From contig CALLFA010000015.1 of assembly GCA_937997635.1 (NCBI GenBank), positions 1-62,285 on the forward strand: DNA of 62,285 bases, in the 5' to 3' direction. The translations under genes and the position numbers were made by a program. The first letter of the stretch is position 1. Each line of letters starts with the position of its first letter. The notes under the pieces are model-generated. The model had not been told where the DNA came from, did not search any database, and worked only from the letters and a program-made list of their open reading frames with translations. Origin of the DNA: an uncultured Saprospiraceae bacterium. Its GTDB lineage: Bacteria > Bacteroidota > Bacteroidia > Chitinophagales > Saprospiraceae. Positions 47,971-60,600 of the stretch are shown here, piece by piece.

Positions 47971-48681
47971 ATGATGAGATTTTCAACAGAATGGCCTGTT
48001 GATGTAATTGTGCCACAGCCTGTGGCACAAATACAATCTACTGATAATCAAGGTGATATAATTGTGCCACCGCTGGTGGCACAATTTCAAGTATTTGAGG
48101 AAATGACCTTTGTAAGAGTTCCTTGGAGTCATCATAGATTGCTACTAGATAAGATTGATAATCACAAGGAACGAATATATTATTGCGATCAAATTATACT
48201 TAATAATTGGTCTAAAAGTGTTTTGATCAATAAGATCGATCAAGGTTTATATCAAAGTCAAGGAAAACTTTCAAACAACTTTATCCAAGCCTTACCTCCT
48301 GATCAATCGACATTGGTTAAAGACACATTTAAGGACCCTTACTTCTTTGATTTTTTACAATTGGGGGATGAAGCTACAGAAAGAGAAATAGAAGATAGCT
48401 TAACGACTCAGATAGGAAACTTTCTATTGGAATTAGGCGCTGGATTTGCCTATCTGGGAAGACAGTACAAATTGGAAGTTGGTGGACAAGAGTACTTCTT
48501 AGATTTACTTTTCTTTCATACTATACACAATTGTTATGTGAATATTGAATTGAAAATTGATGCATTCAAACCAGAATATTTGGGTAAGTCTCAATTCTAT
48601 TTAACAGCTATTGATGAACAATTAAAATTGGATCATCATCATTCATCTGTTGGAATTATTTTATGTAAAGAAGCCAATTAG
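47971..48681 (+). CDS. Truncated DUF1016/PDDEXK nuclease-like protein, probably a gene remnant
   Basis: The 236-residue frame matches the YhcG/DUF1016 family: PWSHHRLLLDKI, the PDDEXK core ELGAGFAYLGRQYKLEVGGQEYFLDLLFFH and IELKIDAFKPEYLGKSQFYL. It ends at ILCKEAN, about 40-50 residues early. In-frame codons upstream of the ATG, back to a stop at 47923, read FSKRNLQYM, which fits the conserved end of the DUF1016 N-terminal domain, so about 100 or more residues are missing. The linker between domains carries two perfect DNA palindromes that are read in frame (IVPQPVAQ and IVPPLVAQ). It is therefore probably a decaying copy, although expression is possible. Confidence 0.7.
   Translation: MMRFSTEWPVDVIVPQPVAQIQSTDNQGDIIVPPLVAQFQVFEEMTFVRVPWSHHRLLLDKIDNHKERIYYCDQIILNNWSKSVLINKIDQGLYQSQGKLSNNFIQALPPDQSTLVKDTFKDPYFFDFLQLGDEATEREIEDSLTTQIGNFLLELGAGFAYLGRQYKLEVGGQEYFLDLLFFHTIHNCYVNIELKIDAFKPEYLGKSQFYLTAIDEQLKLDHHHSSVGIILCKEAN
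48008..48085. repeat. Two in-frame palindromes inside the DUF1016 frame
   Basis: TTGTGCCACA (48008-48017) pairs with TGTGGCACAA (48021-48030), and ATTGTGCCACC (48061-48071) pairs with GGTGGCACAAT (48075-48085); both are perfect with 3-base loops. Both encode a V-A-Q peptide, and they lie 53 bases apart at the domain junction. Confidence 0.9.
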
Positions 48682-48814
48682 CTCTGCAATCAGTACTCTT
48701 CTAGAATCTGCCAAGTATTGTCCTTTTCGTAAGGTGCTATTATGTGGCTTTGCAACGCAGATATTAATAAATAGCAGTAGTAAATGGGTCTTAATGTTTC
48801 AACTCTTTAACCCT

Positions 48815-50242
48815 CTACCACTCATCACTATGATCTATATCCTTTTTCTTCTGAGTATCGGGACGATCACTTTTCCTTTGTTGACCATCACCCTGTTTCT
48901 TAGGGTGTTGCTTTTTATTTGAAGGCTTTCTATTGTCTCGATTGATGTCTTTCTTTCTGTCAGAAGGCTTATTAGATTTATTGTTTGACTTGTTGTTTGA
49001 CTTGTTACTAGGTTTGTTGTTAGACTTATTTTCTTGGTTACTGTTAGATTTATTGCTCGACTTTCCAGAAGGCTTTTTATCTGTTCTGTTCGATTTTCCT
49101 TTATAATTCCCTTTTCCTTGAGGTTTTCGATTTTTATTCCTTCGCTTCTTTTTCTTTTTGAGTGCAGGTAATTCTATTTGACCTGTGACATCTGCGAAGT
49201 TGATTTCTTCGTCTACTTCCTCAAACATTGGTTCGGCTAATAAGTCTTCAGGATATTCCTTCCGCTTATTCATTGCTTTAATCTCTGCAGCTCGTTCTTT
49301 TGGCATTGCTACCATTGGCCCTCTCATCTTAGGGTCAGTATAGGCGTAATACATGATGCCTTTGAATATATCCATTTTGATGAGATGTGCTTCACCTTTT
49401 TCTGTTTTTAAGTAGTCCGCCTTTTTAGGGAATGTAGACAAAGCCTCCATATAGGTGTCCAATTCATAATTCAGACAACACTTGAGACGACCACATTGCC
49501 CAGATAGCTTCGTTTGATTGATGGCTATGTTTTGATATCGAGCAGCGGCAGTACTCACTGATCTAAAGTCAGACAACCATGTGCTGCAACACAATTCTCT
49601 TCCACAGGAACCAATCCCTCCAATACGTGCAGACTCTTGTCGTGAACCTATCTGTCTCATTTCGATTTTGACACGAAACTCTTTTGCGTAATTTCTGACT
49701 AATTCTCTAAAATCGACACGACCTTCTGCTGTGTAGAAAAAAGTTACTTTTCGTTTGTCACCTTGAAATTCAATATCACCAATCTTCATGTTGAGATCTA
49801 GTGTATTGACGATAACTCTGGATTTTACAAGAATTTCTTTTTCTTGATTTCGCGCATCATTTAGCTTTTCAATATCTCTATCGTTAGCTCTACGGATCAC
49901 TCTTCTAAATATTCTGTCCTTTGGTATTTTCTTCTTTTTGGTTTGGAGTCTTACCAATTCACCCGATAAACTGATTTTACCGATATCGTAGCCGCTCCCT
50001 GTATCGACGACAACAAAATCACCAGTATCGTAAGAGCCATTCTCGATTTTGAAAAAATCTTTTCTTGCCCCTTTTTTAAAACTGACTTCAACTATGTTAT
50101 ATGAGGTCGGATCGTGAATGTCGAGGTTAGATAACCAATCGAACGTATTCTTTTTGTTGCATCCTCCCGTTAAACAGTGTCCATTGTTTCCGCAACCGGA
50201 TGGAGTACCGTCTTTATTATTGCTGCATGTAGCGCATCCCAT
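48815..50242 (-). CDS. ricT: PSP1/RicT-like regulatory iron-sulfur complex subunit
   Basis: The 475-residue protein has an N-terminal cysteine cluster (MGCATCSN and CGNNGHCLTGGC), the PSP1 core with GSCGRELCCSTWLSDF and GQCGRLKCCLNYELDTY, and a Lys/Asn/Ser-rich tail from about residue 370 onward (repeated KSNNKSN). RicT (YaaT) binds iron-sulfur clusters with RicA and RicF in Bacillus and affects RNA processing. holB lies just upstream, as in Bacillus, which supports the name. The tail is unusual and looks disordered. Confidence 0.88.
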   Translation of the reverse strand: MGCATCSNNKDGTPSGCGNNGHCLTGGCNKKNTFDWLSNLDIHDPTSYNIVEVSFKKGARKDFFKIENGSYDTGDFVVVDTGSGYDIGKISLSGELVRLQTKKKKIPKDRIFRRVIRRANDRDIEKLNDARNQEKEILVKSRVIVNTLDLNMKIGDIEFQGDKRKVTFFYTAEGRVDFRELVRNYAKEFRVKIEMRQIGSRQESARIGGIGSCGRELCCSTWLSDFRSVSTAAARYQNIAINQTKLSGQCGRLKCCLNYELDTYMEALSTFPKKADYLKTEKGEAHLIKMDIFKGIMYYAYTDPKMRGPMVAMPKERAAEIKAMNKRKEYPEDLLAEPMFEEVDEEINFADVTGQIELPALKKKKKRRNKNRKPQGKGNYKGKSNRTDKKPSGKSSNKSNSNQENKSNNKPSNKSNNKSNNKSNKPSDRKKDINRDNRKPSNKKQHPKKQGDGQQRKSDRPDTQKKKDIDHSDEW

Positions 50243-50283
50243 AACTTCAAACTCTTTGTGAGATAAGCATCTTTCGGCTATCT

Positions 50284-51420
50284 CTATATTATAGAAACTT
50301 CTTTACGGCGGATGACTTTGCCTATTTGTAGACTATCCGCCATCATCAGTATTCTCACGTTGGCATTTCTCTGAATCGAATAAATTGAATCACTGATGAT
50401 CTCTGCTATTTCTTCTGCTTTTTCGATGGAAAGGACAGAAGACAAACCTTTCAACTTTATTAGTTCATCATTTTGGAGAGAAACGTGGTCTTCTCCAATA
50501 TACTTTAATCTAATAAACTCTCGTAAGATAAATAAAGTATACGAAAGTACCTGTTTTTGAACCTCTTTTGGGAATGAACCAAATTTTTCCGTCCAACTCA
50601 ATAGATTTAAAGAATTTTGCTGATAACAGATTCGTAACCAATTAATTACAAGCTCCGATAAATCTTGGTTATTTCCTGTAATAAGTGCTTGTGCATCGAT
50701 GTAGTTGCCTTCGGTGAGCAAACTGATCTGTCGGGATTTATCAGCATCTATATCTGCCTCTTTTTGAAGCGCATTAATCATGTCTGCTTCAGAAATCGGA
50801 GGTAGTTTGAAAATTTGAAACCGAGATATAATTGTCTTTAACAATACTTCCTCTTGGCTGGTTACAAAAATCAAAATGGTGTCTTCAGGCGGTTCTTCAA
50901 TCAGTTTTAGAAGCCTGTTTGATTCTTTGCCAAGCATTTCCGGCAACCATAAAACCAATATCTTTTTGCCACCACCAAACGATTTGAGAGATAACTTTTT
51001 TATGATCTCATTACATTCCGTAACATTTATATCTCCTTGTTTTTCAGAAGCTTGTATATGACTTAACCAGTCTGAATAAGTAAAATAGGGTTGGTCAATG
51101 ACAAGTTTTCTCCATTGTTGGATGAAGTCATCTGAGAAGGTAACATCCCTCTTCTTTGAGGCGTGCTTGACTACCGGAAAACTAAAATGAAGATCTGGAT
51201 GTATCAGCTGCGCCGTTTTTTGACAATTGGGACATTCTTCACAACGAACACCATTCTTTCTATTCAAACAAAGCAAATATTGAGCGAATGCCACAGCAAG
51301 CGGGAGTCCACCTCTGCCACTGTCTCCAGAAAACATCAGTGCATGAGGCACCTTATCACTTGCATCTAAACTGACCAATTGATCGATGATCTTTTTTTGC
51401 CCAATTACAAAATCAAACAT
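50284..51420 (-). CDS. holB: DNA polymerase III delta-prime subunit
   Basis: The 378-residue protein is a clamp-loader AAA+ subunit. The P-loop position reads GDSGRGG, without the lysine, as expected for delta-prime, which does not bind ATP. A zinc module is formed by Cys51, Cys60, Cys63 and Cys66. The SRC-like motif is ISRFQIFKLP. It is transcribed before ricT with a 41-base gap. It helps load the sliding clamp during replication. Confidence 0.93.
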   Translation of the reverse strand: MFDFVIGQKKIIDQLVSLDASDKVPHALMFSGDSGRGGLPLAVAFAQYLLCLNRKNGVRCEECPNCQKTAQLIHPDLHFSFPVVKHASKKRDVTFSDDFIQQWRKLVIDQPYFTYSDWLSHIQASEKQGDINVTECNEIIKKLSLKSFGGGKKILVLWLPEMLGKESNRLLKLIEEPPEDTILIFVTSQEEVLLKTIISRFQIFKLPPISEADMINALQKEADIDADKSRQISLLTEGNYIDAQALITGNNQDLSELVINWLRICYQQNSLNLLSWTEKFGSFPKEVQKQVLSYTLFILREFIRLKYIGEDHVSLQNDELIKLKGLSSVLSIEKAEEIAEIISDSIYSIQRNANVRILMMADSLQIGKVIRRKEVSII

Positions 51421-51611
51421 AGTGCAAGATAGTAATGTATGATGAACTCATTCAGAGGAAGGAAAGACGATTTTAAGGAATATATACAGGACTTCATATT
51501 ATATTAATATGTTTATGTAATATGCTGATTTATAATATTATATGTATTATTAAAAATGTTTACATATAAAAGTCTGATTATGAGTAGTTAAGGCAAGGTT
51601 TTTGATACTTA

Positions 51612-54600
51612 ATGGAGAATGAGCCTGAGAATGTGAAGATTTTAACCAAATCCAGACTCATGAATCGAATCACCCCTCAATCATTACCCATTCAGGCTAG
51701 CTATTTGGCTTACTTGTGTTCATTAGGTTACGTTGTTTTAATCGCAATGATGCTGTCAATCCCAGTACAAGCATCTCCTTATTTGCAAAATCAGATAAAT
51801 CCTGCAATTGAAATGACTATTTCCATAAATGGAGAAGAAAATCCTGTTGCATTTGACTTAGGTGATCAACTAAGATTCAGAGTATCCATTATCAACACAG
51901 GAAGTACATTTCTTCAGTTAATGAATATTACAGATTCGGCATTACCTGGACCTGCACTACGTATCGAAGAAATTGAAGGAGATAGTAATCAAAATGGACT
52001 GCTTGAGCCACAAGAAAATTGGAATGTATTTTATTCAACCACTATTGAGTCTTCAGCAGCACATCTCATAACCGTCTTTGCAATTCCGGTAAATGAAGAC
52101 AAGGAACCAATACTAAATCTTCAAACAATAGAAAAAAGCGAAAGTATCAATGTATATACAAGCACTGATTTTTTGTCATTATCGCCTGATATTCAGTTGG
52201 TTAAACGAATAGTAGGAGCAGAAAATCAATCCTTGCACGAAGTAGTAAGAGGACAATCTGTTGAATTTGAATATTTTATTGAAAATACAGGAAACACAGA
52301 TTTGGCTTCGATCACGCTTATTGATAATCCTCATGGCAACATCTTAATACAAGGTGAACTTGAAAATGGAGAGTTGCTTGATGGGGACAATGACAAAGAT
52401 GGTATACTTGATCAATCGGAAACATGGCATCTGACATTGATTGTTGAAGATTATCAGGAAGACATCACAAGTATTGGTGTGGTAAATGCAAACCCAGTAT
52501 CAGAAGATGGCAGTGATATCAATGGTTTAGAAAACCCAACAGATAGTGACATCACTCGTATCGTTGTTGTAGAATCATCAACTGTAGGAGGCTACGTACT
52601 TGAAGATCAAGATGACGATAGTTCTGGAGATGAAGGTATTTCTGGTATTTCTGTATTCATCGTTGATGCAGCCAATAATGAACAACAAACTGTTACCAGT
52701 AATGATGGCAAATTTTCATTTACAAATGTTGCAGAAGGTCCTTATGCTTTAACAATCGGAGAATTCGATAACTATATTCCAATTGCCGATTCTGATGGGA
52801 CAAATCCTATTTTAATTCAAAGCACAATTGCATTAGGCGAAGTAGATGACTCACATTTTTTTGTACTCAGTCGCATGAGTCAAACAGTATCTGGCTTTGT
52901 TATGGCAGACGTGGATGGTGACGACAAAGGTGATTTTGGAATGGAAAATGTCAACATTTCCATAGACATAGGTGGTAATATACTGAATACTACAACTGAC
53001 AATACAGGATTATATCAATTTGAAATACCAATAGGTGAATTTGAAATAAAAGAAGAAGATCCAGTGGGTTATGCGTCAATTTCGGATGCACAAGGAGAGA
53101 ACAACAATACGATACGAGGTGACATAGAGGCAAATCAACACATGACTGATCTAAATTTTATAGATGCTAGATACGCTCAAATAGCCGGTAGTGTAATGGC
53201 TGATATGGATGAAAATGGCACGGAAGACCAAGCTCTACCTGGCGCAACAATTTTTTTGATAGATAGATATGACAACCGTCAAACTGTTACGACAAATGAA
53301 GATGGAGGTTTTTGGTTTGAAGTTACACCTGGTCCGTTCACAATTATTGAAAAAGATCCCGTGGGATTCCGTTCTTTGAGTGATGTCGATGGCGCTAACG
53401 ATAATGTGATTACGGGACGAGCACTTCCAGATCAGCTTTGTGATAATAAGAATTTTATTGACGCCTTTTTATTCGCTGATTGTGTGTTTGATCCACCAAT
53501 AATTTCTATCGTTGATAACAGTTGCGAACCAGTAGCGCCAGGTTCTATTAGCTTGGATGGAGATTGTGCGCCTGTTGCAACAACAGAATTTTCACTCGAT
53601 AATGGAGTATCTTGGTCGACTGCGATACCAACTTACGATCCAGTAAATAGTGTTTCCTTTTTAGCAAGATGTGTAGAAAATGATCCTGCTTGTATAAATG
53701 AAGGATTCGATTTTGAATCATTAAATGGAAGTACTGATCCGGTAACAGATATTACAAATGCTGGCCTTACGGCAAATGGCATCACTTTGACAGCGCTTAC
53801 TGTTGTCAATAATGGTACAGCACAACAAGATGATTTTTTCATTAATGATGACCATGTAGCAGGTACATTCGGTCCTCAATTTGGAGTCACCATGGGAAAT
53901 GGTGTTGCCAATAATCAAACGGCAACGTATACATTTTCTGCACCGATTTCTGATTTCTGTGTGCAAATAAATGACCTAGATCAAAATGATGCTGTCATTG
54001 TCAATGGCACTCTTGGTGGAGCGACACCAATTCAATTAACAGCTAACGATTTTATGTTTCCGTTTGGTGTCGGCACCTGCCCTGTGTTTCAAGGCAACAA
54101 TACATTCGAATCTCAATGTTTTGATAATGTTGGGAATGTCAGTAATAGCCTGCAAGGTGCTGTTGTTGTTTGCTTTCCAACACCTGTAGATCAGGTAGAA
54201 TTTCTGTTCTACGATTGGAATAATACAGGAGGAGGTTCATATACAGTATCTACTTTCGAAGTGTGTGTGCCTCAAGAACCGTGCATAAGCGATACTTTGT
54301 TATTCGCAACAAATCCAATGATCTGTTGCGTACAACCTGAAGCTCCTGAAATCGGTGTCATTGACAATACTTGCGAACCTGATGTGGCTGGCAGTTTTGT
54401 TGTCATCACTGACTGTCCAATTGGGAGTGAACTAGAATTTTCGATCGATGGAGGATTGACATTCTCTTCAATAATGCCAAGCTATCCTTCATTAGGCAAT
54501 ACAATTATTGCTAGATGTGTTGACACTTCATTAGTCGATTGCGTAAGTGATAATTCGAATGCAGTCACTGCAAATCCAATTCAATGCTGTATAAATCCTG

Positions 54601-57600
54601 ATGCCCCTGTAATTGGTGTCATCGACAATACTTGCGAACCTGATGTTGCTGGAAGTTTTGTCGTCATCACAGATTGTCCAGTTGGGACAGAGTTAGAATA
54701 TTCAATTGATGGTGGTGCTACTTTTTCGTCTGCAGTACCAGTGTATCCATCCCTTGGTATTACTGTTATAGCGAGATGCGTAGATCCAAATTTTAATGAC
54801 TGCGCAAGTATGAATTCAAATAGCATTGCAGCTAACCCAGTACAATGTTGCATTCAACCATCATCACCAGAATTGTCAGTTGTCGATAGTGAATGCAACC
54901 CTGTCACTGAAGGTGTATTTTTAGTAAGTACAGATTGCCCTCCAGGCACAGACATTGAATATTCTACGGATGGAGGCTTGAATTGGGTGACGTCTTTACC
55001 AGTTTATCCAGCAAATGGACAAGCAGTTATTGCGCGATGTTTAGCCAGTTCGGTTGAGAATTGTTTTAGTGAAGTTTCAGAACCGGTAATCGCAAACCCT
55101 GAGGAGTGTAATCCATGCCTTGATATAATAAAAACATCTTCTCTTGACTTAGGATCAGATGGAGTTGCCAATCCTGGTGACATTATCAACTATTCTTATA
55201 CAGTGACGAATTGTGGAAATATAGACTTGATAGATGTCAGTGTCAGTGAATTTCAAATGGCCTTTACTGGTTCTGGTACCATGCCAGTGCCAACAACATT
55301 GATGCCTTTAAATTTAAGTCCAGGGACGAGCGGAACAGCAACGGCGCCATACATGCTAACACAAGAGGACATAAATACTGGACGGGTAATAAATCAAGCT
55401 GTAGCAATAGGAACAGATCCATTTGGAGAACCTGTGGAAGATGATTCTGATTCTGGAAATCCGGCTGATCAAGATATGGATCCTGATACACCAACCATTA
55501 CAGCTATACCAAGCAATCCTTGCATAGAAGTAATTAAGACGGCATCAGTTGATTTGGGAGCAGACGGAGAGGCCAATCCAGGAGATGAGATTACTTATTC
55601 GTACATCATTACAAACTGTGGCAATACCACTTTAAGTGATATACAGCTTACAGAGTCAACGGATATGTTTACTGGAACAGGAGACTTGCCAATTCCAATC
55701 ACACCATCACCATCAATTATTGCACCAGGTGAACAATCATCATCATTAGCAACATATGCGATAACACAAGAAGATATTGACGCTGGTGGAGTGACAAATC
55801 AAGCATTTGTAAGTGGCAATGATCCTAGAGGTACAGAAGTATCTGATGCTTCGGATTCAGATGACCCATTAGCCACTGGTCCAGACGATCCTACTATTAC
55901 ACCATTAGAACAAAATCCATGCATAGAATTAATAAAGTCTTCTGCACTAACAACTGCTGTTGACGGCGTACCATTACCTGGAGATCAAGTGCTATATAAT
56001 TACATGATAAGCAATTGTGGAAATGTAACCCTAACAGATATTGCCATTCAAGAATTGGAAGATTCATTTACAGGAACAAATGGTTTGCCGCAAGTCTCTT
56101 TAGTGATGCCCACAAGTATAGCACCTGGCCAAACGGCAACAGCAGATGCTAACTACCTGATAAGTCAAGAAGACATTAATGCTGGAACAATAAGCAATCA
56201 AGCAGTAGCATTAGGAACAGACCCAACAGGAAGTGATGTTGAAGATCTTTCAGATTCAGATGATCCCGTGATGAGTGGCTCTGATGATCCTACGATTACA
56301 CCTATACCGCAGATCACTTGCATTGAACTAATTAAAAGCTCTTCATTTGACCAAGGGATAAATGCAGGCGCAGATGTGAATGATGTCATCAATTACACGT
56401 ATTTGGTGATTAATTGTGGGAATGTGCTGTTGACAGATGTTGTTGTCACTGAAGATGCGAATACATTTACAGGAACAAACCCACTGCCGATAATTGAAAA
56501 TATACCTAATCTCGAATTGAATCCTGGTGAGTCAGTAAGCTTGGATGCAACGTATCAAATTTCACAAGAAGATATAGATGGTGGTAGTATCGACAACCAA
56601 GCATTAGCGACCGCTACAGATCCAAATGGGAATGACATTTCAGATATCTCGGACAGCGGAAACCCTCTTGATGACACTGAGTCACCAGAAGATCCAACAA
56701 CAACAAATCTTCCAGCCACAGCATGTGTCCAATTGATCAAATCTTCAAATTTTGACCAAGGAGAAAATGGGCAATCTGATGTAGGAGATCTCATTACATA
56801 CTCCTATGTCATTAGAAATTGTGGACAGTTGACTTTGTCTAATATAACCTTGCAAGAATCTGTCGCCTCATTTACAGGCACAGGAATATTACCAAATCCG
56901 TCTGCTGTCAGCCCGGCTGTTCTTGCACCTGGTGAAGAAGGATTTGCAGCAGCTTTATATGCACTTACCCAAGCGGATATTGATAGCGAGTTAGTCATCA
57001 ACCAAGCGATCGTCATAGCAGAATCCTCATCTGGAGATCCAGTTAGGGATGATTCTGATAGTGGTAATCCTTTTGATGAAGCAGGTACGCCACAAGACCC
57101 GACGACAACACCGATTGGTAATTGTAATGTCTTGGCGTGCAATCAAAATATTCAAATAAGTTTGAATGAGAGCTGTTCACTCCGAGTGAATCCTAGTCAG
57201 TTACTAGAGAGCCCACCAGAGAACGCAGCCTTCTCTATAGAGTTTAGTGATAGTGATGGGAATTTTATTAGAAATGATAGTTTGTTTTCTTCAGATGTAG
57301 GGGAGACCATAAATTTTCAAGTGTTATGCGGTGGCAACAGTTGTTGGGGAACCTTGACCGTAGAAGTTAATGTCATACCAGAAATTACAGCTCCTTGTGC
57401 ATGTCAAGAAGATGGATCGATACCAGCTGATTGCGTGTTTTGGTGTGGTGCAGATATCAGTAGTTCGCTGATGACTCAACAAGAAGTATTGGAAGTTTTC
57501 AATACTTGCGGTCCCCAAATGATAGGTGGTATTGTTACTACTGAAACAACCACGGGAGACTTGTGCGATGAATTTGGCGAAATCAAAGAAATCGTCTACA

Positions 57601-60600
57601 CGGCAAAAATTTTGAGACACGGCTTACTTGAAGAGATAGAAATTCTTTGTCAACGATATGCCATTCAAAAGTTGGACATCGATGTATCAGATGACGCATT
57701 TGCTCGATCATTTGGCTTTGCAAGAAACGTCAAACTTGACTGTAATTATTTAGAGGATATTGATGCTGAAGGGAGTTTTGATTTTGCTAGTCCCGCGTCA
57801 ATATTTGCAGCAACGGGCAGTGGTAGTTTAGCCTATTCGTTCTTTGTCGATCAACACACTTTAGTCGATCTTATTCGAATTGACACAATCATTGAGCATG
57901 TGGTTGTTGATAGTGTTTTACGCGAAGACATCATAGAACAAGACATAGATGGAGATGGTCAGCCAGAATGGGTGCTTGCCAGAATATTTGACAAAATAAC
58001 TGAGGAACGTATGGTATTGGACACTGTGGTTATTGGTCAGGCCAATCCTGAAGTCCCGTTGATTGATAGAGTATGCAACATCCAAGCATCTTTCACAGAT
58101 TTGACATTTACTGTTTGTGGAGGTGGTGTCAAAATCACGCGAGAATGGACCATTATCGATTGGTGTGATTTAGAGGTCAGACGCACAGGTACTCAAAACA
58201 TAGAAATCATAGACAACACACCTCCAATTGTCAGAGATTCAGATGGAAACTCAGTGACAGATTTAAGTGATGTATTCAAGATAATAGATCCATGGGAGTG
58301 TAGATCTAATATTCAATTACCTGTATTGACAGTAGAAGATGATTGTAGTTCAGAGATAGAAATCGAATGGATTGTCAATGAGTTTATCGTAGAAGGTGGA
58401 TTTATTTTGGATGTCACTCCTGGTGATTCACCTTTGCTGATAGAAGGAATTGTCAAGGACGATTGTGACAATGAAACGAGAGTAAATTTCACCATAATAG
58501 TAAAAGATGACATACCGCCATCTGTCGTATGTGAAGCCTCTGCGCAGGTATTCTTGACACTTGATCCTAATACTGGAGAAGCAGTTGGCAAAGTCTCTGC
58601 TATACATTTTGATGCTGGAAGTACTGATTTATCCTGCGGCAAAGTCTTTTATTCTGTTGTGCGTGAAGAAGATTGGTCGCAGCAAGCCACTAATTGTGAA
58701 GGGCAACAAGTTGGTTTTTTACCTGTGTCATGTGGAGCAGAAGTAGATGCCTTATCATTTGACTCAAAAGATTGCCCTGATGAAACAGTCTTGATCACTC
58801 GGCCTTCTGAATTTGCAAAATTCTGTTGTGAAGATATTGGAAAAGACCTTGCAGTAATCTTAATTGTTACAGATGAATCTGGTAATAGAAACACATGCCG
58901 AATTCCTGTAACAGTCATAAATAATGCGGCACCTATCATTGTTTGTCAGGATCAGACTGTTGACTGTTCTGCGGGGGATGAAATAGAATTGCCGAGAATG
59001 ATTGTGGAAAGCTGTATTGAAGAACAATATAATATAGAGTTGTTGAGCGAAGCGGCTACTGACGGCGTGTGCACTGGAGGTAGTATAATCAGAGAATGGT
59101 TTGTGGATGTAGACAACAATAATGAATTAAGTGATGGAGATGCTTATTGCAGACAGCGTTTGCTCATTCAAAATGGTGAAGGTTTTGATCCAGCGACAAT
59201 TCAATGGCCGCCACATTACGACAGCAGTGTCCATGATGGGGTACATCTGTCCTGTGATGACGAAGGAGTCACCATAGAAGAACCAAGCGCTGTCACGATG
59301 GAAGATGCGATGAGCTGTTTCCCTGATGATTCTCAAGCTATGCCTATCTGGTGTGAATCCAGCTGCAACCTTATTGGATACACGATGGAGTTGGATACCA
59401 TTCGTGTGGATTTCGCCTGTAACCAAATAATCAGAAGTTGGACCGTTATTGATTGGTGTACCTATGATCCAAATGGCCAAGAATCATCCGATGGGGATAC
59501 ATTTGAAGCTGTTCATGCCATTGACACAGAAGACTGTATTGATTGTGTTACTGATCTTGGTGACTATCACGAAACACATTGGAGGTATGCCGATGTTGTT
59601 TTAGATGGCTTTTATTCATTTGACCAGATCATAATTATCCAAGATGATACTGCTCCTGAAATTGATGTTGACGAGAGCTTCACTGCTCTCATTGATGCAG
59701 AAACTGATGATAAAGACGAATTTATTTCTTGCGGGAGTGTAGTTAGTGTGACAGCCTCAGGTGTAGATTTTTGTGATAATGCGATGACTTCAGCAAATAA
59801 TCTAAATTGGACAGTAACAATTTCTAGCGATGATAGTATGGTTGAAGTTGTAGAATTAAAAGGTGGTACTGCGACTATAGCATTTGAGGCATTTCATGGT
59901 ATCGATTACACCATTAATTGGGACCTTGGCGATGGTTGTGGAAATTCAAGTCAAGCAACAACTACAGTGTCTGTCCTTGATGATGTAGCACCGACACCAT
60001 TTTGTTTGTTTGGTGCGACGACAAACATAAGTGTAGAAAATGGTAATGTTGAAATTTGGGCTGTAGACCTAAACTTTGGAAGTTTTGACAATTGTACTCC
60101 AAGAGAGGATTTGAGATATACTGTAGTGCCTTTTGGTGAAATACCAATCCAACCCAATGAGGAGGGTTTTGAAGAGCAACAGGTCATTAATTTTTCTTGC
60201 GAAGAATTTAGTTCATTCAACGAACTCCATGTATGGGTTTGGGATACAAGTAATAATGGTTCTTTTTGCCAAACAAGTTTGACGATAGACGACAGAAATA
60301 TTTGTGCTGTCGAAGACGATGATCCTATGCCTCTGGACACAATAGTAATGGATTCTATGCCTGTTGATACCATGATTGTCGATACAATGGCAATGGCATC
60401 TGGCTTTATTCTATCAGGTGATATTTATACCTATTACAATGAGCCTGTCGATCAGGTATTGGTAACACTAGAAAGTCAGTTGCCTGAATATCCTGTGCAG
60501 CAGACAACGTTAGAAGATGGGCAGTATGCATTTGACAACAATCCTGGTGGTGCTGATTATGTTGTGTCCGCTCAACGGACTGATGATGTGACAAATGGTA

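Noticed and set aside
47971-48681. Intact short nuclease
   Set aside because: Upstream in-frame codons match the conserved DUF1016 N-terminal domain, and the C-terminal end is missing, so a native short protein is less likely than a truncated copy.
48650-48922. Open plus-strand frame of 90 codons after the DUF1016 frame
   Set aside because: It overlaps the ends of both neighbours and does not continue the missing DUF1016 C-terminus in any way I could recognise.
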